DNA from: UBA2020 sp964551435
GTDB lineage: Bacteria; Pseudomonadota; Alphaproteobacteria; Micavibrionales; UBA2020
Reading direction: 5' to 3'
NCBI GenBank assembly: GCA_964551435.1
Contig: CAZKBS010000004.1
Location: forward strand, 97,214 to 161,213
Length of the DNA: 64,000 nucleotides
The notes under the pieces were generated by a model. It saw only the letters and a program-made list of their open reading frames with translations. It searched no databases and was not told the DNA's origin. The position numbers and the translations under genes were made by a program. Of the stretch, positions 26,497 to 35,795 are shown one piece after another (the first letter of the stretch is position 1; the number at the start of each line of letters is the position of its first letter).

Positions 26497-27951
26497 ATGA
26501 CCGATCACGTTCCCGTGTCTTCGACCCCGTATCAAATCTACGCAAAAATTTCTGGCCCGATCGTGATGATCGGCTTTGGCTCCATCGGCCGCGGCACGCT
26601 GCCCCTGATCGAGCGTCATTTTGAATACGACAAGGAACGTTTCGTTGTCATCGATCCGCAGGACGACGATATCGCGCTTTTGAATGAACGCGGCATCCGC
26701 TTTATCCAGACCCACGTCACCAAAGAAAATTACCGCGACTTGCTGACGCCGCTGCTGACGCAAGGCGGCGGGCAGGGCTTCTGTGTCAACCTGTCGGTGA
26801 ATGTGTCATCGCTGGATGTGATGAAGCTTTGCCGCGAGAACAAGACCTTTTATATCGACACGGTTGTTGAACCGTGGCTGGGTTTTTATTTCGACGAAAG
26901 CCTCGGCACCGCAGGGCGCAGCAACTACGCGCTGCGCGAGGCCGTGCTGGCCGAACGCCGCAACAATCCCGGCGGCACCACGGCTGTATCCTGCTGCGGC
27001 GCGAACCCGGGCATGGTGTCGTGGTTCGTGAAACAGGCGTTGGTCGATGTCGCGCGCGCCAGCGGTCTGACGTTCGACATGCCGAAAACCCGCGCCGAAT
27101 GGGCTGCGTTGATGCACAAAACCGGCGTCAAGGGCATCCACATCGCCGAGCGCGATACACAGCGCAGCAAAAACCCCAAAGCGCGCGGCGTTTTTGTGAA
27201 TACCTGGTCTGTCGAAGGTTTCGTGTCCGAAGGCATGCAGCCGGCCGAACTGGGCTGGGGCAGCCATGAAAAATGGTTCCCGACCACGGGCAAACGTCAT
27301 GAAACGGGCTGCAAGGCCGCGATTTACCTGATGCAACCGGGTGCGAATACCCGCGTGCGCACATGGTGTCCGACGCCGGGCGCGCAGTTCGGTTTCCTTG
27401 TCACGCATAACGAAGCGATTTCGATTGCCGATTATTATACCATCGGCAGCGGCGATAACCCCGAATACCGACCGACCTGCCATTACGCCTATCACCCGTC
27501 GAACGATGCGGTGCTGTCGCTGCATGAAATGTTCGGCGCGGCAGGCGAGGTGCAAAAATCCCATCACATCCTGACCGAAGACGAAATTGTCGATGGTTCG
27601 GACGAACTGGGCGTGCTGCTGTATGGTCATGCCAAAAACGCTTACTGGTATGGCTCGCAGCTGACGATCGAAGAAACCCGCCAGCTGGCCCCCTATCAGA
27701 ACGCGACGGGAATGCAGGTCAGCTCCGCCGTTCTGGCGGGCATGGTCTGGGCGTTGGAAAACCCCGAAGCAGGGATAGTCGAGGCGGATGAAATGGATTT
27801 CGAGCGCTGCCTCGAAATTCAAAAACCCTATCTCGGCCCCGTCAAAGGGTATTACACGGACTGGACGCCGCTTAAAAACCGCCCGGGTCTGTTCCCCGAA
27901 GACATCGACGAGACCGATCCGTGGCAATTCCGCAATATTCTGGTGCGCTAA
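26497..27951 (+). CDS. Homospermidine synthase (copy 2)
   Basis: A 484-residue paralog of the 23671 gene. It shares VMIGFGSIGRGTLPL, SCCGANPGMVSWFVKQA, KGIHIAERDTQRS, DYYTIGSGDNPEYRPT and LLYGHAKNAYWYGSQLT. The ATG at 26497 overlaps the stop of a seven-codon uORF (MEVLHKS, 26477-26500) whose second codon region contains GGAGG, the only candidate ribosome-binding site, so translation may be coupled. Differences from copy 1 cluster in the N-terminal 25 residues and around residue 190. A strong terminator follows. Confidence 0.93.
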   Translation: MTDHVPVSSTPYQIYAKISGPIVMIGFGSIGRGTLPLIERHFEYDKERFVVIDPQDDDIALLNERGIRFIQTHVTKENYRDLLTPLLTQGGGQGFCVNLSVNVSSLDVMKLCRENKTFYIDTVVEPWLGFYFDESLGTAGRSNYALREAVLAERRNNPGGTTAVSCCGANPGMVSWFVKQALVDVARASGLTFDMPKTRAEWAALMHKTGVKGIHIAERDTQRSKNPKARGVFVNTWSVEGFVSEGMQPAELGWGSHEKWFPTTGKRHETGCKAAIYLMQPGANTRVRTWCPTPGAQFGFLVTHNEAISIADYYTIGSGDNPEYRPTCHYAYHPSNDAVLSLHEMFGAAGEVQKSHHILTEDEIVDGSDELGVLLYGHAKNAYWYGSQLTIEETRQLAPYQNATGMQVSSAVLAGMVWALENPEAGIVEADEMDFERCLEIQKPYLGPVKGYYTDWTPLKNRPGLFPEDIDETDPWQFRNILVR

Positions 27952-27965
27952 TCGCCGCATGAAAC

Positions 27966-28003
27966 AAAAAAGCCGCAGCCTGTGCAGGGTCTGCGGCTTT
28001 TTT
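27966..28003. terminator. Bidirectional intrinsic terminator
   Basis: Stem AAAAAAGCCGCAG / CTGCGGCTTTTTT with an inner CCTG/CAGG hairpin, between the second homospermidine synthase gene and the convergent SDR gene. Confidence 0.9.
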
Positions 28004-28016
28004 CATGTGCGGATTT

Positions 28017-28772
28017 TCAGGAGCCCGGTTTTTTGGGCGCGCGCGCCAGCACGCGGTCGCCCAGCCACAGCGGCAAGGCCGCGACCAGACGCGCCAGAAT
28101 AAGCATCGGCAGCGGAAAGGCGATGCGCGCGCGGTTTTTCTCGATGCCTTTTTTGATGCAGGCGGCGGCCTTGTCCGCATCCATCAGGAACGGCATGCTG
28201 AAATCGTTCACATCTGTCAGCGGCGTTTTGATGAAGCCCGGAAAAATCACCGATACGCGCACGCCGTCGGGCGCCAGCAGCGGGCGCAGTGCCTCGCCCA
28301 GCGCGCGCACGGCCATTTTGCTGACGCTATAGGCGGGGGCATTGGGCATGCCGCGCCAGCCTGCCATCGAACTCATGAGGGCGATGTGACCGCTTTTACG
28401 TGCCTTCATACGCTCGATCAGCGGCATGACGGTGTGCAGCGTGCCGTCAAGGTTGGTATGCAGGATGCCGTAAAAACCCGCGCCGCCGCTGCTGCCGCCT
28501 GAAATGCCGGCATTGGCGATGACGATATCGATAGGGTGCGCGTCATCCCATTTTTCGACTTGCTCTTCGAAGGACAGGCGTTCGGTCACGGGGGTTGTGC
28601 TGATATGCACCTCCGCGCCGCGCGTGCGGCAATCGCTGGCCACACGCTCCAGCCGCGTCAGGTCGCGCCCCGTCAGCAGCAGGCGCGTGCCGCGCTCCGC
28701 ATAGGCGAGGGCCAGCGCATGGCCGATGCCACTGGAGGCGCCGGTAATCAGGACGGTCTTTTCATTTGCCAT
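28017..28772 (-). CDS. Short-chain dehydrogenase/reductase
   Basis: A 251-residue SDR with the cofactor loop TGASSGIGHALALAY, the NAG motif (VIANAGISGG) and catalytic YSVSK preceded by SSMAG. A hydrophobic C-terminal stretch (LILARLVAALPLWLGDRVLA) suggests membrane association. The substrate is unknown. The gene stands alone, divergent from gmk. Confidence 0.9.
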   Translation of the reverse strand: MANEKTVLITGASSGIGHALALAYAERGTRLLLTGRDLTRLERVASDCRTRGAEVHISTTPVTERLSFEEQVEKWDDAHPIDIVIANAGISGGSSGGAGFYGILHTNLDGTLHTVMPLIERMKARKSGHIALMSSMAGWRGMPNAPAYSVSKMAVRALGEALRPLLAPDGVRVSVIFPGFIKTPLTDVNDFSMPFLMDADKAAACIKKGIEKNRARIAFPLPMLILARLVAALPLWLGDRVLARAPKKPGS

Positions 28773-28880
28773 ATCATAAATCTTTCGGGGCTGCAGCGGG
28801 GCTGTATGCTTGTATCCGGCGGGGGTGCGGGTTATAACAAGTCTCCAGCAAGATTCTCATAGCGCAAGTGTAAAAGAAAG

Positions 28881-29552
28881 ATGATGGCAGCAGCAAGCAT
28901 CACTACGTTTCCCGCACCCAAAGCGTCGACGCTGAAGCGTCGCGGGATTATGCTGGTGCTGGCATCCCCCCCCGGCGGCGGCAAAACCACAGTCAGCCGC
29001 GCGATTGCCGAACAGGATCCGCAAACCATGATTTCGGTATCCGCCACCACCCGCGCGATGCGCCCGGGCGAAGTGGACGGCACCCATTATTATTTCGTCA
29101 CCCGTGAAAACTTCGAACAGCAGATTGCCAAGGGCGAGATGCTCGAACATGCGCTGGTTTATAACAACTATCTCTATGGCACGCCCCGCGGCCCGGTGGA
29201 AAAAGCGCTGAGCGAAGGCCGCGATGTGCTGTTCGACATCGACTGGCAGGGCAACCGCAAGCTCAGCGAAACCGCGCCCGACGATGTGGTGTCGGTATTC
29301 TTGCTGCCGCCGTCGTGGACCACGCTGGCCGACCGCCTGCATGGCCGCAAACAGGACAGCGAGGAAGAAATCGAACGCCGCCTCGGCAAGGCGCGCGATG
29401 AAATTTCCCACTACAAGGAATTCGATTACGTCATCGTCAACAACGACCTGCAAGATACGATTGCGCAGGTGCGCGCCATCCTTGAAGCCGAACGCACGCG
29501 CCGCCAGCGTCTGACGGACCTTGACGATTTCGTCGGCACGCTGAAGCCGTAA
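28881..29552 (+). CDS. gmk: Guanylate kinase
   Basis: A 223-residue enzyme that phosphorylates GMP to GDP. The GMP-binding segment SVSATTRAMRPGEVDGTHYYFV, EHALVYNNYLYGTP and DIDWQGNRKL are classic. The P-loop reads ASPPGGGKTT, where most guanylate kinases have GPSGAGKST, so two small residues differ. The N-terminus has about 20 extra residues. Two adjacent ATG codons (28881, 28884) could start it. It is convergent with rsmA, with only 6 bases between stops and no clear terminator. Confidence 0.95.
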   Translation: MMAAASITTFPAPKASTLKRRGIMLVLASPPGGGKTTVSRAIAEQDPQTMISVSATTRAMRPGEVDGTHYYFVTRENFEQQIAKGEMLEHALVYNNYLYGTPRGPVEKALSEGRDVLFDIDWQGNRKLSETAPDDVVSVFLLPPSWTTLADRLHGRKQDSEEEIERRLGKARDEISHYKEFDYVIVNNDLQDTIAQVRAILEAERTRRQRLTDLDDFVGTLKP

Positions 29553-29558
29553 CTTTTC

Positions 29559-30437
29559 TTATTTTTTTGTGATGTCCTGCAGGACTTCTGCCATGCGCAC
29601 GAAGCCCGCGATGTCTATTTCTTCCGCGCGTGCAGTGCCGGCAATGCCGGACTTTTCCAAAAGCTGCGTTTCATCAATGCCCAGCGATTTCAGGCTTTGC
29701 CGCAGCATCTTGCGCCGCTGGCCGAAGGCGGCGGCGGTCAGGCGTTCCATCGTGGAGAGCTGGATGCCGTCGGCGCGGTTTTTTCTGGGCACGATATGCA
29801 CCACGCTTGAGGTGACTTTTGGCGGCGGCGTGAAGGCGGACGGCGGAATATCGAATACCTTATGCGCATCGCACAGCCACTGCGTGATCACGCTGAGGCG
29901 GCCGTAATCCTTGCTGCGCGGTTCGGCGACGATACGCTCCGCGACTTCTTTTTGGAACATCAGCGTCATGCTGTCGAACATGCCGGCGTTTTCCAGCCAG
30001 CCGAGCAGCAGCACGGTTGCGATGTTATAGGGCAGGTTCGCCACCAGCGCGCGCGGCGCAGGGCAAAGCGCGGCGTAATCGATTTTCAGGGCGTCATCTG
30101 GAATGATACTCAGCTTGCCTGCCGCAGCCGCGCTCAGTTCGCCCAGCGCCGCGACGCAGCGGTCGTCGCGTTCGATGGCGTAGATATGCGCGGCGCCGCT
30201 TTTGCACAGGGCGCGCGTCAGGCCGCCCGGGCCGGGGCCGATTTCAATGACGTTTTTACCGGCAAGGCTGCCGGCGCTGCGGGCGATGCGCGATGTCAGA
30301 TTCAGGTCGAGCAGAAAATTCTGGCCAAGGTTTTTCTTGGCGTTCAGTTCATGCCGCGCAATCGTTTCGCGCAGCGGCGGCAGGGCGTCGATGGCGTCGT
30401 CAAGCGTATCGGGGACGGCGGGGCTATCCGGCGTCAT
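29559..30437 (-). CDS. rsmA: 16S rRNA (adenine1518/1519-N6)-dimethyltransferase
   Basis: A 292-residue methyltransferase that dimethylates A1518 and A1519 late in 30S assembly. KKNLGQNFLLDLNLTSRI, the SAM-binding VIEIGPGPGGLTRAL, and catalytic NLPYNIAT are present. The start ATG at 30435-30437 lies a few bases after the surA stop; a TTG immediately precedes it. It is co-transcribed with surA. Confidence 0.95.
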   Translation of the reverse strand: MTPDSPAVPDTLDDAIDALPPLRETIARHELNAKKNLGQNFLLDLNLTSRIARSAGSLAGKNVIEIGPGPGGLTRALCKSGAAHIYAIERDDRCVAALGELSAAAAGKLSIIPDDALKIDYAALCPAPRALVANLPYNIATVLLLGWLENAGMFDSMTLMFQKEVAERIVAEPRSKDYGRLSVITQWLCDAHKVFDIPPSAFTPPPKVTSSVVHIVPRKNRADGIQLSTMERLTAAAFGQRRKMLRQSLKSLGIDETQLLEKSGIAGTARAEEIDIAGFVRMAEVLQDITKK

Positions 30438-30440
30438 CAA

Positions 30441-31646
30441 TTAAAAACGCTGTTCGATAAAGGCGGTGGCGCGAAGGTCATGCAGATAGCGCTCCGCCAT
30501 CTGCTCCAGCCGCTGGGTGCCGAGGCGGGTGGCGATTTCCTCCCGCGCGCCTTCGGTGCCTGCAGCGGGGGCGGGCGCGCTGGCGGCGGCTTCGGCGGTG
30601 GGGGCGGGGTCGATTATTTTCGGCGCATCATTCGATGCTTGCGGCGGCAGTTCGGGCGCGGGGCCTTCGCTGGTCACCAGCGAGGGGCGCTTTTCCTGCG
30701 GTGCGGTTTCCGCAGCGGGGGCTGGCGTTGCCGCGGCGGCGCCTGCGGGCATGCCCTTCTGGCGGGCATCACGCAAGAAAATCAGATGATAGCCTTTGTC
30801 GGTGCGGATAGGCTCGCTCAGCTGTCCGGGTTTCAGCGCGGCAATCGCGTTGTTGAGATCGCCGGAGAGCGTGCCCTCCTCGATCCAGCCGAGATCGCCG
30901 CCGGTGGCGGCGCCGGGCGCTTCGGAGAATTCACGCGCGGCCTGCGAAAACGGGCGACCCTTGCGGATTTCCGCTGACAGACGTTCGGCCAGCTCGCGGG
31001 CGTTTTTCTCGCTCGCTTCGCCGTCAAACGACAGGAAAATCTCGGCAATGCGATATTCCATGCGGCCCGAAGAGCGTTGCAGACGGTCGACTTCGCTATC
31101 GATTTCGGTTTCGGAAATCACGATTTGCGGGCGCAGCTTGCGGCGTACCACCTGCGACCACGCGATTTCGGCGCGGATTTGCTCTTGCAGCGTATCGAGA
31201 TTGATGCCTGCGCGTTTCAGCTGTTCGCCGAATTGGTCGGGTTCCATTTTGTTCTGGTTCGCAATCGCGCTGAAGCCGCGCGCGATGTCGGCATCGCTGA
31301 CGCGGATATTGAGGGCGCTTGCTTCCTGAAGTTGCAGTTTTTCATCGACAAGACGGTACATGGTTTGCTGTAGCACGCGCTGTTTGGCCTCGGGCGGCAG
31401 ATTTTTGGGCGCGCTCAGCAGATAAAGACGCATGCGGTCTTCGATATCGCTGAAGGTGATGATGTCGTCGTTGACCACGGCGGCGATGCCGATGCGGTTT
31501 TGCTCGGCGGGGGTGGGCGCGGCTTTTTTGGATTTGGCGCTGGCGGTTTTGCCGGCTTTTTCGGTGGCGGCCATGGCGGCGGTCGGCGCGCCCAGCAGCA
31601 GGGCGGCGCAAGTGGCGAAAAGTGCAAGGCGAAGTGTCAGCGTCAC
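30441..31646 (-). CDS. surA: Periplasmic peptidyl-prolyl isomerase/chaperone, SurA-like
   Basis: A 401-residue exported protein. The signal peptide LALFATCAALLLGAPTAAMAA is followed by a SurA N-terminal chaperone domain (GIAAVVNDDIITFSDIEDRM) and one parvulin domain (ATGGDLGWIEEGTLSGDLNNA, IRTDKGYHLIFL). A long Pro/Ala-rich linker (about residues 300-365) precedes a last helix. It assists folding of outer-membrane proteins. The start codon is GTG. Only one parvulin domain is seen, where enterobacterial SurA has two. Confidence 0.9.
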   Translation of the reverse strand: MTLTLRLALFATCAALLLGAPTAAMAATEKAGKTASAKSKKAAPTPAEQNRIGIAAVVNDDIITFSDIEDRMRLYLLSAPKNLPPEAKQRVLQQTMYRLVDEKLQLQEASALNIRVSDADIARGFSAIANQNKMEPDQFGEQLKRAGINLDTLQEQIRAEIAWSQVVRRKLRPQIVISETEIDSEVDRLQRSSGRMEYRIAEIFLSFDGEASEKNARELAERLSAEIRKGRPFSQAAREFSEAPGAATGGDLGWIEEGTLSGDLNNAIAALKPGQLSEPIRTDKGYHLIFLRDARQKGMPAGAAAATPAPAAETAPQEKRPSLVTSEGPAPELPPQASNDAPKIIDPAPTAEAAASAPAPAAGTEGAREEIATRLGTQRLEQMAERYLHDLRATAFIEQRF

Positions 31647-31755
31647 GGGCTATTCCTTGATTGGCGTCGTTTATATCGGTGCGGTATTTCCGGCTGCATC
31701 ATATAGACAAGCGCGCGGAAATGCCAGAGCTGTTAATTTCCGTAAAGTATAAAAA

Positions 31756-32706
31756 TCAGCTGCTTTTGCGGTACTGGTTCAAATAAGTCGGCAGAATAGC
31801 GCCCAGCGCCGCCGGAGAAAGCCCCAAATCGGCGAAGGTCGGGTGCTGGCCGGAAACCACGTTATCCTCAGCCAAACTGCGTACCTGATCGACCGTCAGC
31901 GGCGGGCGCGGGCATACCGCGCTGAAAAATCCGACGGCCTTGGCGGCAAATCCCGGCAGCGGGACAAACATCCGGCGGCGGTTGGTGGCATCGAGCGTCA
32001 TCTCCAGCAGTTCGCGGAAGCTGAAGGTCTGCGGCCCGCCCAGTTCATAGGTGTGCCCCGCATATTTGCGTCCGGCATCGCGTGCGGTGACGGTGCAAAC
32101 GGCGCGGGCGATATCGCCCACGTAAACAGGCTGGAATTTCGTGCGTCCGCCCATGACCAGCGGCAAAAAGGGGCTCAACCGCGCCATGCGGGCGAAGCGG
32201 TTGAAAAAATCATCTTCGGGCCCGAAGACAAGGCTCGGCCGCAGGATCACCGCATCCGGAAACGCGCGGCGCACGGCCTCTTCGCCGGCGGCCTTGCTTT
32301 GTGCGTAATGCGACGCCGCGCGCGCAGAGGCGCCGATGGCCGAGATATGCACCAGCGTCTCCACGCCCGCCTCCGCCGCCGCATGCGCGATGCGCTGCGC
32401 GGCCAGATGATGCAGGGCGTCGAAGGTATTCTTGCGTCCGCGTTCGAACAGAATGCCGATCAAGTTCACAACATGGGTGCTGCCCGCGATGGCGCGCGCG
32501 ACGCTCTGGCTGTCATGTATATCGCAGGAAATCGGCACGACCTGTCCGACGCCGCCGCAGGGCTTCAGCAGCGATGCGCGCGCGGGGCTGCGTGTGGCGA
32601 TGCGGATTTGCGCGGCGGGGTCTTGCTGTGCCAGCGCCTGCACGATATGACGGCCAAGAAACCCCGTGCCGCCAAAAATAGTGATGATACTGCGTTTGGG
32701 TGCCAT
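31756..32706 (-). CDS. NAD(P)-dependent epimerase, complex I NDUFA9 family
   Basis: A 316-residue extended SDR with the nucleotide-binding loop FGGTGFLGRHIVQAL. It has VVNLIGILFERG, SKAAGEEAVRRAFPDAVILRPSLVFGPEDDFFNRFA and TYELGGPQTFSF, the pattern of proteins related to the mitochondrial NDUFA9 accessory subunit of complex I. In alphaproteobacteria the gene is widespread and often away from nuo genes; the exact reaction is unknown. Confidence 0.88.
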   Translation of the reverse strand: MAPKRSIITIFGGTGFLGRHIVQALAQQDPAAQIRIATRSPARASLLKPCGGVGQVVPISCDIHDSQSVARAIAGSTHVVNLIGILFERGRKNTFDALHHLAAQRIAHAAAEAGVETLVHISAIGASARAASHYAQSKAAGEEAVRRAFPDAVILRPSLVFGPEDDFFNRFARMARLSPFLPLVMGGRTKFQPVYVGDIARAVCTVTARDAGRKYAGHTYELGGPQTFSFRELLEMTLDATNRRRMFVPLPGFAAKAVGFFSAVCPRPPLTVDQVRSLAEDNVVSGQHPTFADLGLSPAALGAILPTYLNQYRKSS

Positions 32707-32774
32707 GATTATTCCTGAAAAAATGTTTTTTACGGTCTTTAAGATAGGTGCAGTTCAATAAAGTCAATTCGGGT

Positions 32775-35015
32775 TCAATTCTTCTCTTTGGTCACGAAAC
32801 TGTCCATGATTTTCTTGCGTCCGGCCTTGTCGAATTTGATGTCCAGCTTGTCGCGGTCGGTCGATACCACGGTGCCGGGGCCGAATTTCTGGTGAAACAC
32901 GCGGTCGCCGGGGGCGAAACCGCCTTCGGATTCCAGATGCGGGCTGACCTGCGAAATCGAATTGTCGACAAGCTCCGCCCTGCGCCCGCGAAAACCGGAT
33001 GAACCGCCGCCGCCATAACCCCCGCCGCCGTATCCGCCGCCAAACCCGCCACTTTGCGGGCTGAGGCCGGTTTCCACCACGGCATCGACATGTTCTTTCG
33101 GGAGCTCGTCAATAAAACGCGACGGCAGGCAGGATGTCCAGCTGCCGTAAATCACGCGGTTGGCGGCAAAGGAAATGGTCGCGCGTTTGCGCGCGCGCGT
33201 GATGCCGACATAGGCGAGGCGGCGTTCTTCTTCCAGTCCCGCAACGCCGTTTTCGTCCATGGTGCGCTGGCTCGGGAATACGCCTTCTTCCCAGCCGGGC
33301 AGGAACACGACGTCGAATTCCAGACCCTTGGCGCTGTGCAGCGTCATCACCGATACCATGTCGGCGCTTTGTTGTTCCTGATTTTCCATGACCAGCGCGA
33401 CGTGTTCGAGGAAGCTTTCCATGCTCTCGAATTCCTCCAGCGCTGCGACGAATTCCTTGAGGTTTTCAAGCCGCCCTGCCGCTTCGGGCGATTTATCGGC
33501 CTGCCACATGCCGGTATAGCCGCTTTCATCAAGGATGATGCCCGCCATCTCGCCCTGCGTCAGTTCGCGCAGCTGGTGGCGCCAGCGGTCGAAATCAGCG
33601 ACCAGCGATGCCAGCGTCTGTTTGACCTTGGGCTTGAATTCATCCGTTTCCAAAAGCCGCCGCAGCGCGCCGAACAGCGATATGTTTTGCCCCCGCGCAT
33701 AGGCATGCAGCACCTGCATCGTCGCATCGCCGATGCCGCGCTTGGGCACGTTGATGATGCGCTGGAGCGCAAGATCGTCATCCGGCTGCACGGTCACGCG
33801 CATATAGGCGATGGCATCGCGGATTTCCTGACGTTCATAAAACCGAAGTCCGCCGATGACGCGGTAGGGGATGCTTTCGCGGATAAAACGCTCTTCGAAT
33901 TCGCGGGTCTGGAAACCGGCGCGCACCAGCACCGCCATATCGCGCAGCTTCACGCCCTTGCGCTGCAGGGATTCGATATCGGCCGCGATGGCTTGCGCCT
34001 CTTGCGCGCCGTCCCAGACGCCGCGCAGATGTACAGGATCGCCGTCTTCGTCGGCGCTCCACAATTCCTTGCCGAGGCGGCCGCGGTTATGCGCGATAAC
34101 GCCGTTTGCGGCAGCGAGAATGTTTTTTGTGGAGCGGTAATTTTGTTCCAGCCGTACCACGGTCGCGCCCGGAAAATCTTGTTCAAAGCGCAGGATGTTG
34201 CCGATTTCCGCGCCGCGCCAGCCGTAAATCGACTGGTCATCATCCCCGACGCAGCAGATGTTTTTGTGTTTCTGCGCCAAAAGCCGCAGCCACATATATT
34301 GCGCGACGTTGGTATCCTGATATTCGTCGACAAGAATGTATTTGAAGCGGTGCTGGTAGTCTTCCAGCACATCGGCATTTTTGGGGTCGCGCAGGATGCT
34401 GACGCAATGCATCAGCAGATCGCCGAAGTCGCAGGCGTTCAGCACACGCAGACGTTCCTGATACTGCGCATAAAGACGCGGCAGCTTGCCGTCGGCGATA
34501 TCGCCGGCATCGGCGCCAGTGATGTGCTCCGGCGTCTGCGCGCGGTCTTTCCAGCGGGAAATAACCGAGAGCAGCAGACGCGGCGGGCATTTTTTGGCGT
34601 CGATGTTCTCCGCCTCCGCCAGCTGTTTGAGCAGCCGCAGCTGGTCGTCTTCGTCGAGGATGGTGAAATTGGTTTTCAGCCCCACGCGCTCCGCGTGACG
34701 GCGCAGCATACGCGCGCACAGGCTGTGGAAAGTGCCGAGCCACCAGCCTTCGACCGGTCTGCCGCCCAGCATGGCGGATACGCGGTGCTTCATTTCCGCC
34801 GCCGCCTTGTTGGTGAAGGTCACGGCCAGAATTTGCGCGGGCCCCGCGCGCCCCGTTGTCAGCAAATGGCCGAGACGTGTTGTCAGCACGCGCGTTTTGC
34901 CCGTCCCTGCGCCCGCCAGCACCAGCACGGGCCCGTCCAGCGTTTCGACGGCCAGCCGCTGCGCGGGGTTGAGGTTGTCAAGATATGAAAAATGATTTGT
35001 GTGTTCGGGCAGCAT
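32775..35015 (-). CDS. UvrD/PcrA-type DNA helicase
   Basis: A 746-residue superfamily 1A 3'-5' helicase for nucleotide excision and mismatch repair. Visible motifs are LNPAQRLAVETLDGPVLVLAGAG with Walker A GAGTGKTRVLT, VDEYQDTN, GDDDQSIYGWRGA, TLHSAKGLEFDVVFLPG and YVGITRARKR. A glycine-rich stretch (GGFGGGYGGGGYGGGG) separates the motor from a C-terminal Tudor-like RNA-polymerase-binding segment (GDRVFHQKFGPGTV), as in PcrA/UvrD. Confidence 0.95.
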   Translation of the reverse strand: MLPEHTNHFSYLDNLNPAQRLAVETLDGPVLVLAGAGTGKTRVLTTRLGHLLTTGRAGPAQILAVTFTNKAAAEMKHRVSAMLGGRPVEGWWLGTFHSLCARMLRRHAERVGLKTNFTILDEDDQLRLLKQLAEAENIDAKKCPPRLLLSVISRWKDRAQTPEHITGADAGDIADGKLPRLYAQYQERLRVLNACDFGDLLMHCVSILRDPKNADVLEDYQHRFKYILVDEYQDTNVAQYMWLRLLAQKHKNICCVGDDDQSIYGWRGAEIGNILRFEQDFPGATVVRLEQNYRSTKNILAAANGVIAHNRGRLGKELWSADEDGDPVHLRGVWDGAQEAQAIAADIESLQRKGVKLRDMAVLVRAGFQTREFEERFIRESIPYRVIGGLRFYERQEIRDAIAYMRVTVQPDDDLALQRIINVPKRGIGDATMQVLHAYARGQNISLFGALRRLLETDEFKPKVKQTLASLVADFDRWRHQLRELTQGEMAGIILDESGYTGMWQADKSPEAAGRLENLKEFVAALEEFESMESFLEHVALVMENQEQQSADMVSVMTLHSAKGLEFDVVFLPGWEEGVFPSQRTMDENGVAGLEEERRLAYVGITRARKRATISFAANRVIYGSWTSCLPSRFIDELPKEHVDAVVETGLSPQSGGFGGGYGGGGYGGGGSSGFRGRRAELVDNSISQVSPHLESEGGFAPGDRVFHQKFGPGTVVSTDRDKLDIKFDKAGRKKIMDSFVTKEKN

Positions 35016-35170
35016 CTTTTTCCGGCGGCGCTGTGATGATTTTTTGGGTGCTTGGGGAACTGCATACCATGGGCAGCCGTTCGCCTGCCAGATTCCCTTC
35101 GTCTCTTCGTCTATAGCAGACAGGAGAGAGGAAAATCTTCAAAAAAAACGCCTGTTTTTCCAAATCGGCC

Positions 35171-35227
35171 TTGTAACGCCGATATACGCAGGTATAAATA
35201 TGTCAGTCAGCCCAAGGCGGGCTTTTT
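35171..35227 (+). promoter_or_regulatory. Probable pal promoter followed by a small terminator-like hairpin
   Basis: TTGTAA (35171-35176), 16 bases, TATAAA (35193-35198). Just after the predicted start, AGCCC-AAGGC-GGGCT is followed by TTTTT (35209-35227), before the pal ribosome-binding site AGAGGAG. The hairpin could dampen read-through or protect the mRNA 5' end. Confidence 0.5.
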
Positions 35228-35248
35228 ACATCCAGAGGAGTTATAATA

Positions 35249-35767
35249 ATGCGTGGCCGTACTACCCAAATTTTTAGCATGCTGGCGATCGTGCTGATGC
35301 TCGGTGCCTGCACCAACAAAGACAAAGGCAGCGTGGACGGAACGGGCGACCTGAACGCCGCTGACCGCACCCAGATTTCCCAAGGCGTTGACGCCGTGAA
35401 CGGCGTCGTTCCCGGCAGCCAGCAAGACCTCGTCGTCAACGTCGGCGACCGCGTTTTCTTCGGCTATGACCAGTATGACCTGACCGCGGAAGCCCGCGCG
35501 ACGGTTGAACGTCAGGCGACTTGGATGAAAACCTACGCCAACGTCAACGTGATCGTCGAAGGTCACTGTGACGAGCGCGGCACGCGCGAATACAACCTGG
35601 CTCTCGGCGAAAAACGCGCGATGGCTGTCCGTAACTACCTGATCGCCAACGGCGTTGCACCGAACCGCATTCAGACCATTTCCTACGGCAAAGAACGTCC
35701 GGTCGTTCTGGGTTCCGACAACACGTCCTGGGCGCAAAACCGCCGCGGCGTGCTGGTCGTCCAGTAA
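35249..35767 (+). CDS. pal: Peptidoglycan-associated lipoprotein Pal
   Basis: A 172-residue outer-membrane lipoprotein of the Tol-Pal system, which holds the outer membrane to peptidoglycan and helps constriction at division. The lipobox is MLGAC (Cys at about residue 21). The OmpA-like domain has FFGYDQYDLTAEA and EGHCDERGTREYNLALGEKR. The following gene is the usual partner cpoB. The tolQRAB genes are not in the window. Confidence 0.96.
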   Translation: MRGRTTQIFSMLAIVLMLGACTNKDKGSVDGTGDLNAADRTQISQGVDAVNGVVPGSQQDLVVNVGDRVFFGYDQYDLTAEARATVERQATWMKTYANVNVIVEGHCDERGTREYNLALGEKRAMAVRNYLIANGVAPNRIQTISYGKERPVVLGSDNTSWAQNRRGVLVVQ

Positions 35768-35795
35768 TCGCCGACGGTTGGAAGGCTTCAAAGAC

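Noticed and set aside
30438..30441. Missing pdxA between surA and rsmA taken as a deletion
   Set aside because: Many alphaproteobacteria have surA directly before rsmA or pdxA elsewhere, so this is not strong evidence of loss.
33054..34988. Long open frame on the plus strand within uvrD/pcrA
   Set aside because: Antisense shadow of a gene with a full set of helicase motifs.
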